Assembly: GCF_040640155.1 (NCBI RefSeq) | Contig: NZ_JBFABE010000030.1 | Coordinates: 20,925-84,924, forward strand | DNA length: 64,000 bases | Reading direction: 5' to 3' | Source of the DNA: Streptosporangium sp040640155 | GTDB lineage: Bacteria > Actinomycetota > Actinomycetes > Streptosporangiales > Streptosporangiaceae | Shown: piece by piece, positions 36,061 through 45,811 of the stretch | How positions within the stretch are numbered: the stretch's first letter is position 1 | Layout of the letters: the number at the start of each line of letters is the position of its first letter | Notes under the pieces: model-generated | Databases searched by the model: none | What the model saw: the letters and a program-made list of their open reading frames with translations, nothing else | Told to the model about the DNA's origin: nothing | Program-made: the position numbers and the translations under genes

Positions 36061-39000
36061 TTACTTTACCCGTACGGGTTCGAGGAACATGGCCTCGACG
36101 AGATCGCCGCACCATGTGAGCAGCTCCAGGTCGCGCAGCGGCTGGCCGCCGAGCGGTCTGGTCTTGGGCACGGGCACCAGCAACGTACCGGCCGCCTGCT
36201 TCAGCAGCGCCTTCGGGTAGAGCCTCTGCAGCCTGACCTGCTGGGAGTCCTTCAGGTCCACCGGGGCGAACCTGATGTTCTGCCCCTGCAGGGTGACGTC
36301 GCTCAGCCCGGCGCGGCGGGCCCTGATCCGGAAGCGGGCCACCTCCAGCAGGTTCTCCACCTGCTGGGGCGGGCGCCCGTACCGGTCGACGAGCTCGTCG
36401 CGGACCGCGGCGATGTCCTCGTCGGAGCCGATCGCGGCGATCCGCTTGTAGGCCTCCAGGCGCAGTCGCTCGGAGGTCACGTAGTCGTGCGGGATGTGGG
36501 CGTTGATCGGCAGCTCGACCTTGACGTCGGGCCGCTCGTCCTCGCGGGGGGTGCCCGCCAGCTTGGCCTTCTGCTCCTGGACGGCCTCGGCCATCATCCG
36601 CACGTACAGGTCGAAGCCGACCCCGGCGATGAACCCGGACTGCTCGGCGCCCAGGATGTTGCCGGCGCCGCGGATCTCCAGGTCCTTCATGGCCACGTAC
36701 ATGCCCGCGCCCATCTCGGTGTGCTGGGAGATCGTGGCCAGGCGCTCGTGGGCGGTCTCGGTGAGCGGCTTCTCCGGCGGGTACAGGAAGTAGGCGTAGC
36801 CGCGCTCGCGGCCCCGGCCCACCCGGCCGCGGAGCTGGTGGAGCTGGGACAGGCCGTAGTTGTCGGCCCGGTCGACGATCAGCGTGTTGGCGTTGGGCAC
36901 GTCCAGGCCCGACTCGACGATCGTGGTGCAGACCAGCACGTCGAACTCGCGCTCCCAGAAGCCCACCATGATCTTCTCGAGCTGGTGCTCCTGCATCTGG
37001 CCGTGCGCGACCGCGACCCTGGCCTCGGGCACCAGCTCCCGCAGCATGGCCGCGACCTTGCCGATGCTGGCCACCCGGTTGTGCACGAAGAAGACCTGGC
37101 CGTCGCGCATCAGCTCACGGCGGATCGCCGCGCCGATCTGCTTCTCGTCGTACGGGCCGACGAAGGTCAGGATCGGGTGCCGCTCCTCGGGCGGGGTGAG
37201 GATCGTCGACATCTCCCGGATGCCGGTCAGGCCCATCTCCAGGGTGCGCGGGATCGGCGTGGCGGACATGGCCAGCACGTCGACCTGGGTGCGCAGGTGC
37301 TTCATGGCCTCCTTGTGCTCGACGCCGAACCGCTGCTCCTCGTCGATGATGATCAGGCCGAGCTGCTTGAACCGCACCTCGGGCGAGAACAGCCGGTGCG
37401 TGCCGATCACCACGTCGACCGAGCCCTCGCGCATGCCCTCCAGGGTCGCCTTGACCTCCCCGTCGCTCTGGAACCGCGACAGCGCCCTGACGTTGAGCGG
37501 GAAGCCGGAGAAGCGCTCGGCGAAGGTCGACATGTGCTGCTGCACCAGCAGTGTGGTCGGCACCAGCACGGCCACCTGCTTGCCGTCCTGCACGGCCTTG
37601 AACGCCGCCCGCACCGCGATCTCGGTCTTGCCGTAGCCCACGTCGCCGCAGATCAGCCGGTCCATCGGGATCGGGCGCTCCATGTCGCGCTTGACCTCGT
37701 CGATGGCCTCCAGCTGGTCGCCCGTCTCGGCGTAGGGGAAGGCGTCCTCCATCTCCCGCTGCCAGGGGCTGTCGGGGGCGAAGGCGTGGCCGGGCGAGGC
37801 CATCCGGGCCGAGTACAGCCGGATCAGCTCCCCGGCGATCTCCTTGACCGCCTTCTTGGCCTTGGTCTTGGCCTTGGCCCAGTCGGCGCCGCCCATCCGG
37901 TTCAGGGTGGGCGACTCGCCGCCGACGTAGCGGGTGACCTCGTCGAGCTGGTCGGTCGGCACGTAGAGCCGGTCGCCCTTGGCGTACTCGATCACCAGGT
38001 ACTCGCGGGTGGCGCCCTGCACGGTGCGCTGCACCATCTCCACGTAGCGGCCCACGCCGTGCTGCTCGTGCACGACATGATCGCCGATCTTGAGCTGGAG
38101 CGGGTCCACCATGTTGCGCCGCCGGGAGGGCAGCCGCCGCATGTCCTTGGTGGAGGCCTTCTGGCCCACCAGGTCCAGGTGGGTCAGCACGGCCAGCGAC
38201 GGCGTCACGAAGCCGTGCTCGACCAGTCCGGTGGTCACGTGCACGACCTGGGCGTCGAGCGTCCCGGTCAGGCCCGGCTCCAGGCGGGCGGGCAGGTCGA
38301 CGCCCTTGAGCAGCTCCACCATGCGCTCGGCCGGGCCGTGGCCCTCGCTCAGCAGCACCACGACCCGCTCGGAGTCGAGCCAGCCCTTGATGTCGGCCAG
38401 CGCCCGCTGGGTGTCGCCCCGGTAGGACTCCACCTCGCGCGCGGCCAGCACCAGGCCGTCGTGCGGGTCGCCGGAGCCGTCCACGACGCCGGCCGTGACG
38501 CCGCCGGCCGTGCCCTCGGAGCCGGCGCCGGTGGCGCCGAAGGGGGCGATCGACCACCAGGGCAGGCCCAGCTCACGCGCGTGGTCGCGCAGCTCCTCCA
38601 GCGTGCGGAAGGCCGCCTCGCCCAGGTCGATCGGGGCCTCGCCGCCGGACGCCGCGGTGATCCAGGACGCCTCCAGGAACTCCTGACTGGTGCGCACCAG
38701 CTCGTCGGCACGGCCGCGGATCCGCTCCGGGTCGCACACGAGGATCGCCGACTGCTCGGGCAGGTGGTCGATCAGCAGGTCCATCTCCCCGGCGAGCACC
38801 GGGGCGAACGCCTCCATGCCCTCCATCGGGATGCCCTCGGCCAGTTGCCGGAGGATCTCGGCCAGCGCGGGGTGCGCCTCGGCCAGCTCCGCGGCCCGCT
38901 CCCTGACCTCGGGGGTCAGCAGCAGCTCCCGGCAGGGCGCGGCGAACAGGCCGTCCTCGGCCACCTCCAGGGAACGCTGGTCGGCGACCTTGAACCAGCG

Positions 39001-39651
39001 GATCTCCTCGACCGTGTCGCCCCAGAACTCCAGGCGCAGCGGGTGCTCCTCGGTGGGCGGGAAGATGTCGAGCAGGCCGCCCCTGACGGCGACCTCGCCG
39101 CGCCGCTCCACCATGTCGACCCGGTGGTAGCCGTTCTCCACCAGGGCCTGCACCACCGCGTCCGGGTCGGCGTCGTCCCCGGCGCGCAACCGCACCGGCC
39201 GCAGGTCCCCCAGACCGCGCACGATCGGCTGGAGCAGCGCCCTGACCGGCGCGACGACCACGTGCAGCGGCCCGGCCGAGTGATCGCCCTCGACCGGGTG
39301 GGCCAGCCTGCGCAGCACCGCGAGCCGCTGGCCCACGGTGTCGCCGCGCGGCGACAGGCGCTCGTGCGGGAGCGTCTCCCAGGCGGGGAAGACCGCCACG
39401 GTGCTCTCGTCCAGCAGGCTGGTCAGGGCCGAGGCGAGATCCTCGGCCTCGCGCCCGGTGGCGGTCACCGCCAGCACGGTCCTGGCCGTCCCCTTGGCCC
39501 CCTCCCGGGCCAGCCCGGCCACCGCGAAGGGCCGCAGCGCGGGCGGCGCGACCAGCGCCACGTCGGACGGGTCGCCCCCGCGCACGTCCCGCAGGAGGGA
39601 AGCCAGCACAGGTTCCCCGACGACAAGATCAAGAAGTCCGGAAAGGCTCAT
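36061..39651 (-). CDS. mfd: Transcription-repair coupling factor
   Basis: DNA translocase that removes stalled RNA polymerase and recruits UvrA. 1196 residues with a UvrB-like N-terminal region, an RNA-polymerase interaction domain (about residues 530–590: QIGDHVVHEQHGVGRYVEMV-like region), the RecG-like motor (Walker A GDVGYGKTEIA with Lys675; DEEQ at 770–773; ATP-helicase motif LRGRVGRG), and a C-terminal TRCF domain. ATG 39651 (MSLSGLLDLV) has no ribosome binding site; the frame stays open upstream. Confidence 0.97.
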   Translation of the reverse strand: MSLSGLLDLVVGEPVLASLLRDVRGGDPSDVALVAPPALRPFAVAGLAREGAKGTARTVLAVTATGREAEDLASALTSLLDESTVAVFPAWETLPHERLSPRGDTVGQRLAVLRRLAHPVEGDHSAGPLHVVVAPVRALLQPIVRGLGDLRPVRLRAGDDADPDAVVQALVENGYHRVDMVERRGEVAVRGGLLDIFPPTEEHPLRLEFWGDTVEEIRWFKVADQRSLEVAEDGLFAAPCRELLLTPEVRERAAELAEAHPALAEILRQLAEGIPMEGMEAFAPVLAGEMDLLIDHLPEQSAILVCDPERIRGRADELVRTSQEFLEASWITAASGGEAPIDLGEAAFRTLEELRDHARELGLPWWSIAPFGATGAGSEGTAGGVTAGVVDGSGDPHDGLVLAAREVESYRGDTQRALADIKGWLDSERVVVLLSEGHGPAERMVELLKGVDLPARLEPGLTGTLDAQVVHVTTGLVEHGFVTPSLAVLTHLDLVGQKASTKDMRRLPSRRRNMVDPLQLKIGDHVVHEQHGVGRYVEMVQRTVQGATREYLVIEYAKGDRLYVPTDQLDEVTRYVGGESPTLNRMGGADWAKAKTKAKKAVKEIAGELIRLYSARMASPGHAFAPDSPWQREMEDAFPYAETGDQLEAIDEVKRDMERPIPMDRLICGDVGYGKTEIAVRAAFKAVQDGKQVAVLVPTTLLVQQHMSTFAERFSGFPLNVRALSRFQSDGEVKATLEGMREGSVDVVIGTHRLFSPEVRFKQLGLIIIDEEQRFGVEHKEAMKHLRTQVDVLAMSATPIPRTLEMGLTGIREMSTILTPPEERHPILTFVGPYDEKQIGAAIRRELMRDGQVFFVHNRVASIGKVAAMLRELVPEARVAVAHGQMQEHQLEKIMVGFWEREFDVLVCTTIVESGLDVPNANTLIVDRADNYGLSQLHQLRGRVGRGRERGYAYFLYPPEKPLTETAHERLATISQHTEMGAGMYVAMKDLEIRGAGNILGAEQSGFIAGVGFDLYVRMMAEAVQEQKAKLAGTPREDERPDVKVELPINAHIPHDYVTSERLRLEAYKRIAAIGSDEDIAAVRDELVDRYGRPPQQVENLLEVARFRIRARRAGLSDVTLQGQNIRFAPVDLKDSQQVRLQRLYPKALLKQAAGTLLVPVPKTRPLGGQPLRDLELLTWCGDLVEAMFLEPVRVK

Positions 39652-39764
39652 CAGATTCGCCCACAGCCCCACGACGGCAACACGACGGCCCCGGGCCGAG
39701 AAGACACGGGGTTCCCCGTCAAGGCTACTTGGCCCGGCGCCCGCCCTCGCATGGAGCGGTAAAT

Positions 39765-39802
39765 GCACGATGAATCGTGCCGGGTTGACTACTCTCGGTT
39801 AT
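39765..39802 (+). promoter_or_regulatory. Inverted repeat and −10 box before the methyltransferase gene
   Basis: GCACGAT-GA-ATCGTGC (39765–39780) is a perfect inverted repeat. Ten bases later TACTCT (39790–39795) lies seven bases before ATG 39803, a leaderless-type promoter. Confidence 0.45.
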
Positions 39803-40531
39803 ATGTCTGAGGTGAGATCGGTCGTCGAGCGAGACGACGTGCTGAGTCAGCGGATCAGGGACCAGTGGAGCGGCCAGCTCGGCCGGCGGCTGGACATCCT
39901 GATCGCCGGGTGCGGATGGCCCGAACCCCTCGATCTGGCACAGACGGAGACCAGGGTCATCGGCATCGACGAGGACCTGCCCGTCCTGCGCACCAGCACG
40001 TCCGCCCGCAAGGACCTGGACTCCTGGACGCTGGGCGACCTGCGCTCGGTGCCGGTGCCCCCGCGCGCGTTCGACGTCGTCTACGTGTCGTTCCTCCTGG
40101 AGAGGATCGAGCACGCCGAGCTGGTGCTCGACCGACTGCTCACCGGGCTGCGTCCCGGCGGGCTGCTGCTGGTCAGGATGCGCGACCGCGCCTCGGCGTA
40201 CGGGGTGTGCGACCGGCGGACGCCGGCGGCGCTGCGGCGGCTGCTGTGGCGCCGGTTCACCCCGCCGGGCACGGTGGGGCCGCTGCCGGCCGTCTACGAG
40301 CCGATCGCCTCGCGCGAGGGGATGCACTCCTTCTGCCTGGTCCGCGGGCTGATGGTGACCGAGGACATCTCCGCCCGCAGCGGTCCCGCGCTGGAGGGAC
40401 CTCTCGGTAAGCTTGCCCGCGCCGCCTGCTCGGCGGTGGAGACCCTCTCCAGGGGACGCCGGCCCGCATCTCGCGACGAGGTGACCATGGTGATCCGCAA
40501 ACCCCAGAGCCACTTCGCCCGGCTGGTCTGA
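39803..40531 (+). CDS. Class I SAM-dependent methyltransferase
   Basis: 242 residues. The SAM motif I is DILIAGCGWPEP, acidic residue in VIGIDEDL, and the Asp/Pro region FDVVYVSFLLERIEHAELVLDRLL then LLTGLRPGGLLLVRM. Substrate unknown. It precedes the CysC gene by about 90 bases and could be part of the polysaccharide locus or a separate gene. It is divergent from mfd. Confidence 0.87.
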   Translation: MSEVRSVVERDDVLSQRIRDQWSGQLGRRLDILIAGCGWPEPLDLAQTETRVIGIDEDLPVLRTSTSARKDLDSWTLGDLRSVPVPPRAFDVVYVSFLLERIEHAELVLDRLLTGLRPGGLLLVRMRDRASAYGVCDRRTPAALRRLLWRRFTPPGTVGPLPAVYEPIASREGMHSFCLVRGLMVTEDISARSGPALEGPLGKLARAACSAVETLSRGRRPASRDEVTMVIRKPQSHFARLV

Positions 40532-40622
40532 GACACGGCCGCCGGTCGTCCCGGCTCGCCCGAGGGGGGCGCCACCCGGGGCGGGCGGGCCGGAACGACC
40601 GACGAGCGGGATTGTGGAGCAG

Positions 40623-41852
40623 ATGACGGCGCCTTTCGAGTGGACCCCCGACGCCCGTGAGCTGGCCGACCTCGAGCTGTTGCTCTCCGGCGCCTTCAGA
40701 CCCCTGACGGGCTTCATGAGCTCCGCCGACGCGCACGCGGCCGACGAGCGCGGCACGCTCGCCGACGGCACGCCCTGGCCCGTGCCGGTCACCCTGACGC
40801 TGCCGGACGACCACCCGGCCGCCCCCGGCGACCGGATCACCCTGCGCGACCCCGAGGGCGCCGCGCTGGCCGTGCTGACCGTCGAGGGGCGCGAGGACGG
40901 CTTCGTCGCCGGGCCGGTGGAGGCCCTCGACGCCCCCGAGCACGGCCCGTTCGCCCGGCTCCGCCGCACGCCCGCGGAGATCCGCAAGGAGCTGGGCGAG
41001 CGCGAGGCCGTGCTGGCCGTGACCATGCGCGGGCCGCTGGGCGACCTCGACGACCTGCTGGCCACCGCCCAGGAGCTGGAGGCGTCGATCCTGCTGCTCC
41101 CGCTGGCGTACGGCGAGGGCGGGCCCGCGGTGGTCCGCGCCGCGCTCAAGGCCCGCGACCGGCTGCCCGAGGACACGGTCGTGGCGGTGGTGCCGCTGGC
41201 GCCCAGGGAGCCCGCGCTCGATCTGGAGCTGCGCGAGCGCATCGCCGAGGCCTACGGCGCGAGCGAGCACCTGGCCGGTCCGGAGCCGGTGACGCTCCCG
41301 GGGCCGCCGCACCGGCGGGGACTGGTGGTCTTCTTCACCGGCCTGTCGGGCTCGGGCAAGTCCACCGTCGCGCGCGGGCTGCACGACGCGCTGCTGGAGC
41401 GCGGGACCCGCACGGTGACCTTCCTGGACGGGGACGTGGTGCGTCACCTGCTCTCGGCGGGGCTGACCTTCTCCAAGGAGGACCGCGACCTCAACATCCG
41501 CCGCATCGGCTTCGTCGCCGCCGAGGTCGCCCGGCACGGCGGGCTGGCGATCTGCGCGCCCATCGCGCCGTACGCGGCCACCCGCGAGGAGGTGCGCGCG
41601 ATGGTCGAGGCCGTCGGCGCCGACTTCGTGCTTGTCCACGTCTCGACCCCGCTGGCCGAGTGCGAGCGCCGCGACCGCAAGGGGCTCTACGCCAAGGCCC
41701 GCGCCGGGATCATCCCCGCCTTCACCGGCGTCTCCGACCCGTACGAGGAGCCCGACGACGCCGATCTGGAGATCGACACCACCGACATCGGCGTGGACCG
41801 GGCGGTCCACCAGGTGCTCGACCCGCTGATCCAGGGCGGCTGGATCCGCTGA
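40623..41852 (+). CDS. cysC: Adenylylsulfate kinase with degenerate N-terminal ATP-sulfurylase domain
   Basis: 409 residues. The C-terminal APS kinase (about residues 230–409) has a Walker A FFTGLSGSGKSTVAR, FLDGDVVRHLL, RIGFVAAEVARHGG, and the lid motif KGLYAKARAG; it phosphorylates APS to PAPS. The N-terminal 220 residues begin like an ATP-sulfurylase (LLSGAFRPLTGFMSSADAHA) but lack the QxRN and HxGH ATP-binding motifs, so it is probably inactive. ATP sulfurylase activity is supplied by cysD and cysN at 54155–56507. ATG 40623 has GGAG upstream; GTG 40614 is in frame. Confidence 0.93.
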   Translation: MTAPFEWTPDARELADLELLLSGAFRPLTGFMSSADAHAADERGTLADGTPWPVPVTLTLPDDHPAAPGDRITLRDPEGAALAVLTVEGREDGFVAGPVEALDAPEHGPFARLRRTPAEIRKELGEREAVLAVTMRGPLGDLDDLLATAQELEASILLLPLAYGEGGPAVVRAALKARDRLPEDTVVAVVPLAPREPALDLELRERIAEAYGASEHLAGPEPVTLPGPPHRRGLVVFFTGLSGSGKSTVARGLHDALLERGTRTVTFLDGDVVRHLLSAGLTFSKEDRDLNIRRIGFVAAEVARHGGLAICAPIAPYAATREEVRAMVEAVGADFVLVHVSTPLAECERRDRKGLYAKARAGIIPAFTGVSDPYEEPDDADLEIDTTDIGVDRAVHQVLDPLIQGGWIR

Positions 41853-41923
41853 CCGCCGGCCCCGGGGGGCCGGCGGTCAGCGGACGGGCCGGCGCGGGGG
41901 GACGGGCCGGCGCGGCGGACGGT

Positions 41924-43117
41924 TCAGCGCGGGGGGACGGCGGGGCGCAGACGGGGGTCGCGGGCGAGCTCGCCGAAGGTCCTGCGGGCGCCCGGCGTCG
42001 TGTCGAACCGGGTGTCGCCCCGCGGGGCCTTCGGCGAGTCGAAGTACACCAGGGCCTTGATCCGCGGATAGTCGCGGAGCCCGGCCCGTACCGAGGCGAA
42101 GAAGGACTCCTTGAAGGCGGGCCGGTCGTGCCGCTCGAAGACGCCCCACTCGGCCACCATGACGGGCTTGCCGGGGAAACGCTCCCCGGTCCAGCGGTAG
42201 AACCCCGGCCACCGGGGGAAGTCGGGACGGGTCTTGTTGACCAGCGCGTCGAAGCCGTCGACCCGGTGGTCCGCGTAGGGGTCCATCGCCACCCAGTCGA
42301 CCACGTCGTCGCCCGGGTAGAGCCGCTCGAACCAGGGTTGCGAGGCCCAGTTCGGCGCGCCCATGTAGGTCATCACCGTGACCGCGTTGGTCACGCCGCC
42401 GGCGCGCAGGCGCGCCACCACGTGCCGGAACATGGCCGCGTAGTCGGCGGCGGACATCCCCGCGCCGGGGGTCTCCAGCACGTCGTTCTCGGGTTCGTGG
42501 TGGACGGTGAGGAAGAACCTCTCGGGGAAGGTCCTCACGATGTGGGCGGCCAGCCGGTCGATCCGCGCGTCCAGCGCGCCACCGGCGATCTCCGCCCAGG
42601 TGTAGGAGTGGTCGACGGACGGCTTCCAGTTGACCAGCAGGATCCTGCGGCCGTCCGGGTCACGGGCGATGGCGCGCTCGGCGGCGGTCGGGAAGAGCTC
42701 GTCGCCGCGGTGGTAGACGTGCATGATGTCGGCCGGGCCGCCCATCCGCCTCTCGGCCCTCTCCAGCGCCCGCTGCGGACGCCGGCCGGTGAAGATCTCC
42801 GGCGCGATCCCCCACCAGGCGCCGCAGGAGGGGACGAGCGTCCTGCTGACCTCGCAGGCGGTTCGTCCCGCGTCCCCCGCGTCTCCTCCGCCCTGCCCGG
42901 CGTTCCCGGTGCCCCCGGTGCCCCCGGTGCCCCCGTCGGCGTCGGCCCCGCCCGCGCCCGTGGCGCTCCCGACGACACCTGCCCCGTCCGCGCTCCCGGG
43001 GCCGGCGGCCCCGGAGGCGCAGGCCTCGCCCCGGCAGCCGCTCAGCCCCGCGACGGCCAGCGCCACGCAGCCCAGTCCCAGCGCCAGGACCAGGCCTGAA
43101 CCGCCTATTTTGACCAT
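41924..43117 (-). CDS. GH26-like glycoside hydrolase, lipoprotein
   Basis: 397 residues. Lipoprotein signal with lipobox LSGC, then a Gly/Ala/Thr-rich linker (about residues 30–80) and a TIM-barrel domain. VHHEPENDVL carries a probable acid/base Glu and VAEWGVFERHD a probable nucleophile Glu, the pattern of family 26 and related clan A hydrolases. It lies beside the polysaccharide genes on the opposite strand and may trim or release the surface polymer. Substrate is inference. Confidence 0.75.
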   Translation of the reverse strand: MVKIGGSGLVLALGLGCVALAVAGLSGCRGEACASGAAGPGSADGAGVVGSATGAGGADADGGTGGTGGTGNAGQGGGDAGDAGRTACEVSRTLVPSCGAWWGIAPEIFTGRRPQRALERAERRMGGPADIMHVYHRGDELFPTAAERAIARDPDGRRILLVNWKPSVDHSYTWAEIAGGALDARIDRLAAHIVRTFPERFFLTVHHEPENDVLETPGAGMSAADYAAMFRHVVARLRAGGVTNAVTVMTYMGAPNWASQPWFERLYPGDDVVDWVAMDPYADHRVDGFDALVNKTRPDFPRWPGFYRWTGERFPGKPVMVAEWGVFERHDRPAFKESFFASVRAGLRDYPRIKALVYFDSPKAPRGDTRFDTTPGARRTFGELARDPRLRPAVPPR

Positions 43118-43427
43118 GCGCGGAATTACCTCTATAGAGCCATTTGTCTGATGCAACGATCCCTCGCAGATGTCGTCCGCAGGCATTCGCCGGCCGTCTT
43201 GGGGAAACACCTTTCCATCGCCCGGACGCGCCCCGTCCAGGACTTTGCCGCTCCATTCCACACTCCCCGGAGCGGGGAAGGGAAATATGAACAAACGTCC
43301 GTTATATAGGCGTGATCAGCCGGACCAACGCGAGGAAAATCTTGCGTACCGGTCCGGGGAAAGGAAAAGCCGACCTATAGTTCCAAGGGTTCCCAGCAGC
43401 TGTTCGCCGGAGAGGCACCCGCGAAAC
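43118..43427. promoter_or_regulatory. Divergent promoter region of the polysaccharide locus
   Basis: About 310 bases between the GH26-like gene and the Wzz-type gene, noticeably lower in GC than the surroundings. TATATAG (about 43303) and CTATAGT (43375–43381) are −10-like boxes, but no convincing −35 partner can be assigned. Two ORFs that cross it show no coding bias. The long leader of the plus-strand operon may hold regulatory elements. Confidence 0.5.
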
Positions 43428-44522
43428 ATGAGCTCGTCACCGGACGTCCCCGCCCGCCGTTCAGGTGGAGACCTGGCGGACTACGTGTCGCTCCTGCGCC
43501 GCCGCCGGTTGATCGTCCTGTCCATGCTCCTCGCCGGGACGGGCGGCGGTCTCGCCCTGCTGTGGGCCACCCCTGCCTCCTACACCGCCTCCGCGCAGGT
43601 CCTGGTGACCCCGGCCGGCCCCCAGGAACAGGTCAACCAGGTGACCGCCCGCCAGCGCGAACCGCTCAACCTCGACACCGAGGCTCAAATCGCCCGGTCG
43701 GCGGTGGTCGCCGCCAGGGCCCGCGGGCTGTTCGGCGGCCTCTCCGGGCCGGCCGAGGTCTCCGTACCGCCCAACACCTCGGTCCTGGAGATCTCGTGCA
43801 CGGCCGCCGCGCCGGCGACGGCGGCCTCCTGCGCCGACGCCTACGCCCTGGCCTACCTGGCCCAGCGGCGAGAGTCGTCCACCCAGACGCTCACCGCCCA
43901 GCTCAAGGCGGTGCTGGTCAAGCTGAAACAGGTCAACGCGAGCCTGACCACGGTCGCCACCACCCTTCCGGGACTGGGCAACGGCACGGCCGAGCGCGCC
44001 CTGGCCCTCCAGCGGCAGAACGTCCTCCTGCGCCAGGTCCACGCCCTCACCGCCCGGTACGACGCCCTCAGGACCGTCGCCGTCACCCCCGGCTCGGTGA
44101 TCAGCCGCCCGGTGGCCCCCACCGAGCCCCGCGCCCCCCGGCCCCCCCTCTACCTGGGCAGCGGCCTGATGACCGGACTGCTCTGCGGGGTGGGGTGCGC
44201 CTGGATCCGCGACCGCCTCGACACCACCCTGCGCGACACCGCCGACGTCAGGCGGCTGACCGGCCTGGAGGCGGTCGACGACGAGGGGCTGCGCGGCCTG
44301 GGGGGCGCGGTGCTCGTGGTCTCCGTGCCCGGCACCCCGCCCCGGGAGGTACGACGTGCCGCACGGGCACTGCGGGAACGGGGGGTGCCGGTGGCGGGCA
44401 CCCTGCTCACCGGCGGCGCTTTCTCGCCCTCCGCCGTACAGTCCCCGCACACGCCGCGCGCCGACGGGATCGTTCCGTCGGGGCGGACGGTCGCGGGCGG
44501 GCGGAGAGGGCGCCTGCCGTGA
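43428..44522 (+). CDS. Wzz-type chain-length determinant protein
   Basis: 364 residues. N-terminal Wzz domain: DLADYVSLLRRRRLIVLSML with the first membrane helix (about residues 25–43), a periplasmic-side region with coiled-coil potential (LTAQLKAVLVKLKQVNASL), the proline-rich PTEPRAPRPP motif before the second membrane helix (about residues 245–262), then a cytoplasmic tail (about 100 residues) without a Walker motif, so no tyrosine-kinase activity. It probably sets the length of a Wzy-polymerised polysaccharide. Confidence 0.9.
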   Translation: MSSSPDVPARRSGGDLADYVSLLRRRRLIVLSMLLAGTGGGLALLWATPASYTASAQVLVTPAGPQEQVNQVTARQREPLNLDTEAQIARSAVVAARARGLFGGLSGPAEVSVPPNTSVLEISCTAAAPATAASCADAYALAYLAQRRESSTQTLTAQLKAVLVKLKQVNASLTTVATTLPGLGNGTAERALALQRQNVLLRQVHALTARYDALRTVAVTPGSVISRPVAPTEPRAPRPPLYLGSGLMTGLLCGVGCAWIRDRLDTTLRDTADVRRLTGLEAVDDEGLRGLGGAVLVVSVPGTPPREVRRAARALRERGVPVAGTLLTGGAFSPSAVQSPHTPRADGIVPSGRTVAGGRRGRLP

Positions 44523-45811
44523 GAGGCCCGTGTCCGGCCGCCTGGCCGATCGCCGCGCTCCTGGTCGGGTACCCCGCCTGGTGGGCCCTCGGCTTCGGCG
44601 GCCTCTGCGTGATCGCGGTGGCCCCGGCGATGGCGGCGGTGCTGTGGCGACGACGGCCGATCAGGGCGCCGCGCGGGTTCGGGCTCTGGCTGCTCCTCCT
44701 GGCGGGCTACCTGATCAGCGCGGTCATGCTCGGCGAGATGCCCCCCGGGACCTACGGCGAGTTCGGTGCCGGGCGGCTCATCGGTTACCTGATGCGCCTG
44801 GCCCTCTACGTCTCCCTGCTGGTCATGGTGCTCTACCTGGGAAACCTGACCGAGAAGGAGCTGCCGCAGCTCACGCTGGTGCGGATGCTCGGCGCGCTCT
44901 TCGTCACGACCGTGGCGGGCGGGCTGCTGGGCGTGTTCGCCCCCCGCGCCACCTTCACCTCTCCGGTCGAGACGGTCCTCCCGGACTGGATCAGCGGCAA
45001 CCCGTTCGTCCACAACCTGATCCACCCCACCGCGGCACAGACGCAGTGGGTGCTCGGCCACCCCTCGCCCCGCCCCGAGGCGCCGTTCGAGTGGGCCAAC
45101 GCCTGGGGCGGCAACCTGTCGGTGCTGCTCGTCTGGTTCGTGGTCGGCTGGTGGGTGTACGGCGGCCCGCGCAGGCGGACGGCCGCGGTCGCGCTGGTCG
45201 CGCTGGCCGCGATCCCGGTGGTCTACTCGCTCAACCGCGGGCTGTGGCTCGGGCTCGGCGTCGCCGCCGCGTACCTGCTGCTGCGCCTGGGCGGGCGGGC
45301 ACGCGTGGCCACCTGCGCGATCCTGACGGCGGCGGCGCTGGTGTTCGCCCTCAGCCCGTTGCGGGCGATGGTGGGCCAGCGGCTGGAGAGTCCGCACAGC
45401 AACGACATCCGCGCCTTCACGGTGACCGCGACCCTCGCGGCCGCGGGCACCTCCCCGATCATCGGGTACGGCAACACCCGCAACGCCAGGGGCAACCACC
45501 GGACGATCACCACCGGGAAGACCGACTGGTGCGTCACCTGCGGCCACCCACCCCTGGGCGGCGACGGCCACCTCTGGCACCTCATGATCACCCAGGGGTT
45601 CACGGGAGCCGCGCTCTACGTGGCGTTCTTCGCCGGGGCCGTCCGCCGCCACTGGCGTGACCGCAGCCCGATCGGCGTGGCCGGGGTCCTCGTGATGATC
45701 CTCACCCTGCTCTACATGTTCGTCTACGACGGCCTGGTCACGCCGCTCAGCCTGTACCTGATCTCGTTCGCGCTGCTCTGGAGGAACTCGATGGCGAGGA
45801 CGGCCGCATGA
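44519..45811 (+). CDS. O-antigen ligase/polymerase-like membrane protein (Wzy-like)
   Basis: 430 residues with about ten membrane helices. A large extracytoplasmic loop holds RLESPHSNDIRAFTV and NARGNHRTITTGKTDW, and GHPPLGGDGHLWHLMITQGFTGA, similar to the Wzy_C segment. The GTG overlaps the Wzz-type stop by four bases (GTGA), so the two are translated together. Best reading: polymerase (or ligase) for the repeat unit. Confidence 0.86.
   Translation: MRGPCPAAWPIAALLVGYPAWWALGFGGLCVIAVAPAMAAVLWRRRPIRAPRGFGLWLLLLAGYLISAVMLGEMPPGTYGEFGAGRLIGYLMRLALYVSLLVMVLYLGNLTEKELPQLTLVRMLGALFVTTVAGGLLGVFAPRATFTSPVETVLPDWISGNPFVHNLIHPTAAQTQWVLGHPSPRPEAPFEWANAWGGNLSVLLVWFVVGWWVYGGPRRRTAAVALVALAAIPVVYSLNRGLWLGLGVAAAYLLLRLGGRARVATCAILTAAALVFALSPLRAMVGQRLESPHSNDIRAFTVTATLAAAGTSPIIGYGNTRNARGNHRTITTGKTDWCVTCGHPPLGGDGHLWHLMITQGFTGAALYVAFFAGAVRRHWRDRSPIGVAGVLVMILTLLYMFVYDGLVTPLSLYLISFALLWRNSMARTAA

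Noticed and set aside
40623..41300. Reading the N-terminal part of CysC as an active ATP sulfurylase
   Set aside because: The catalytic motifs are missing, the domain is too short, and a complete CysD/CysN pair exists in the same locus.
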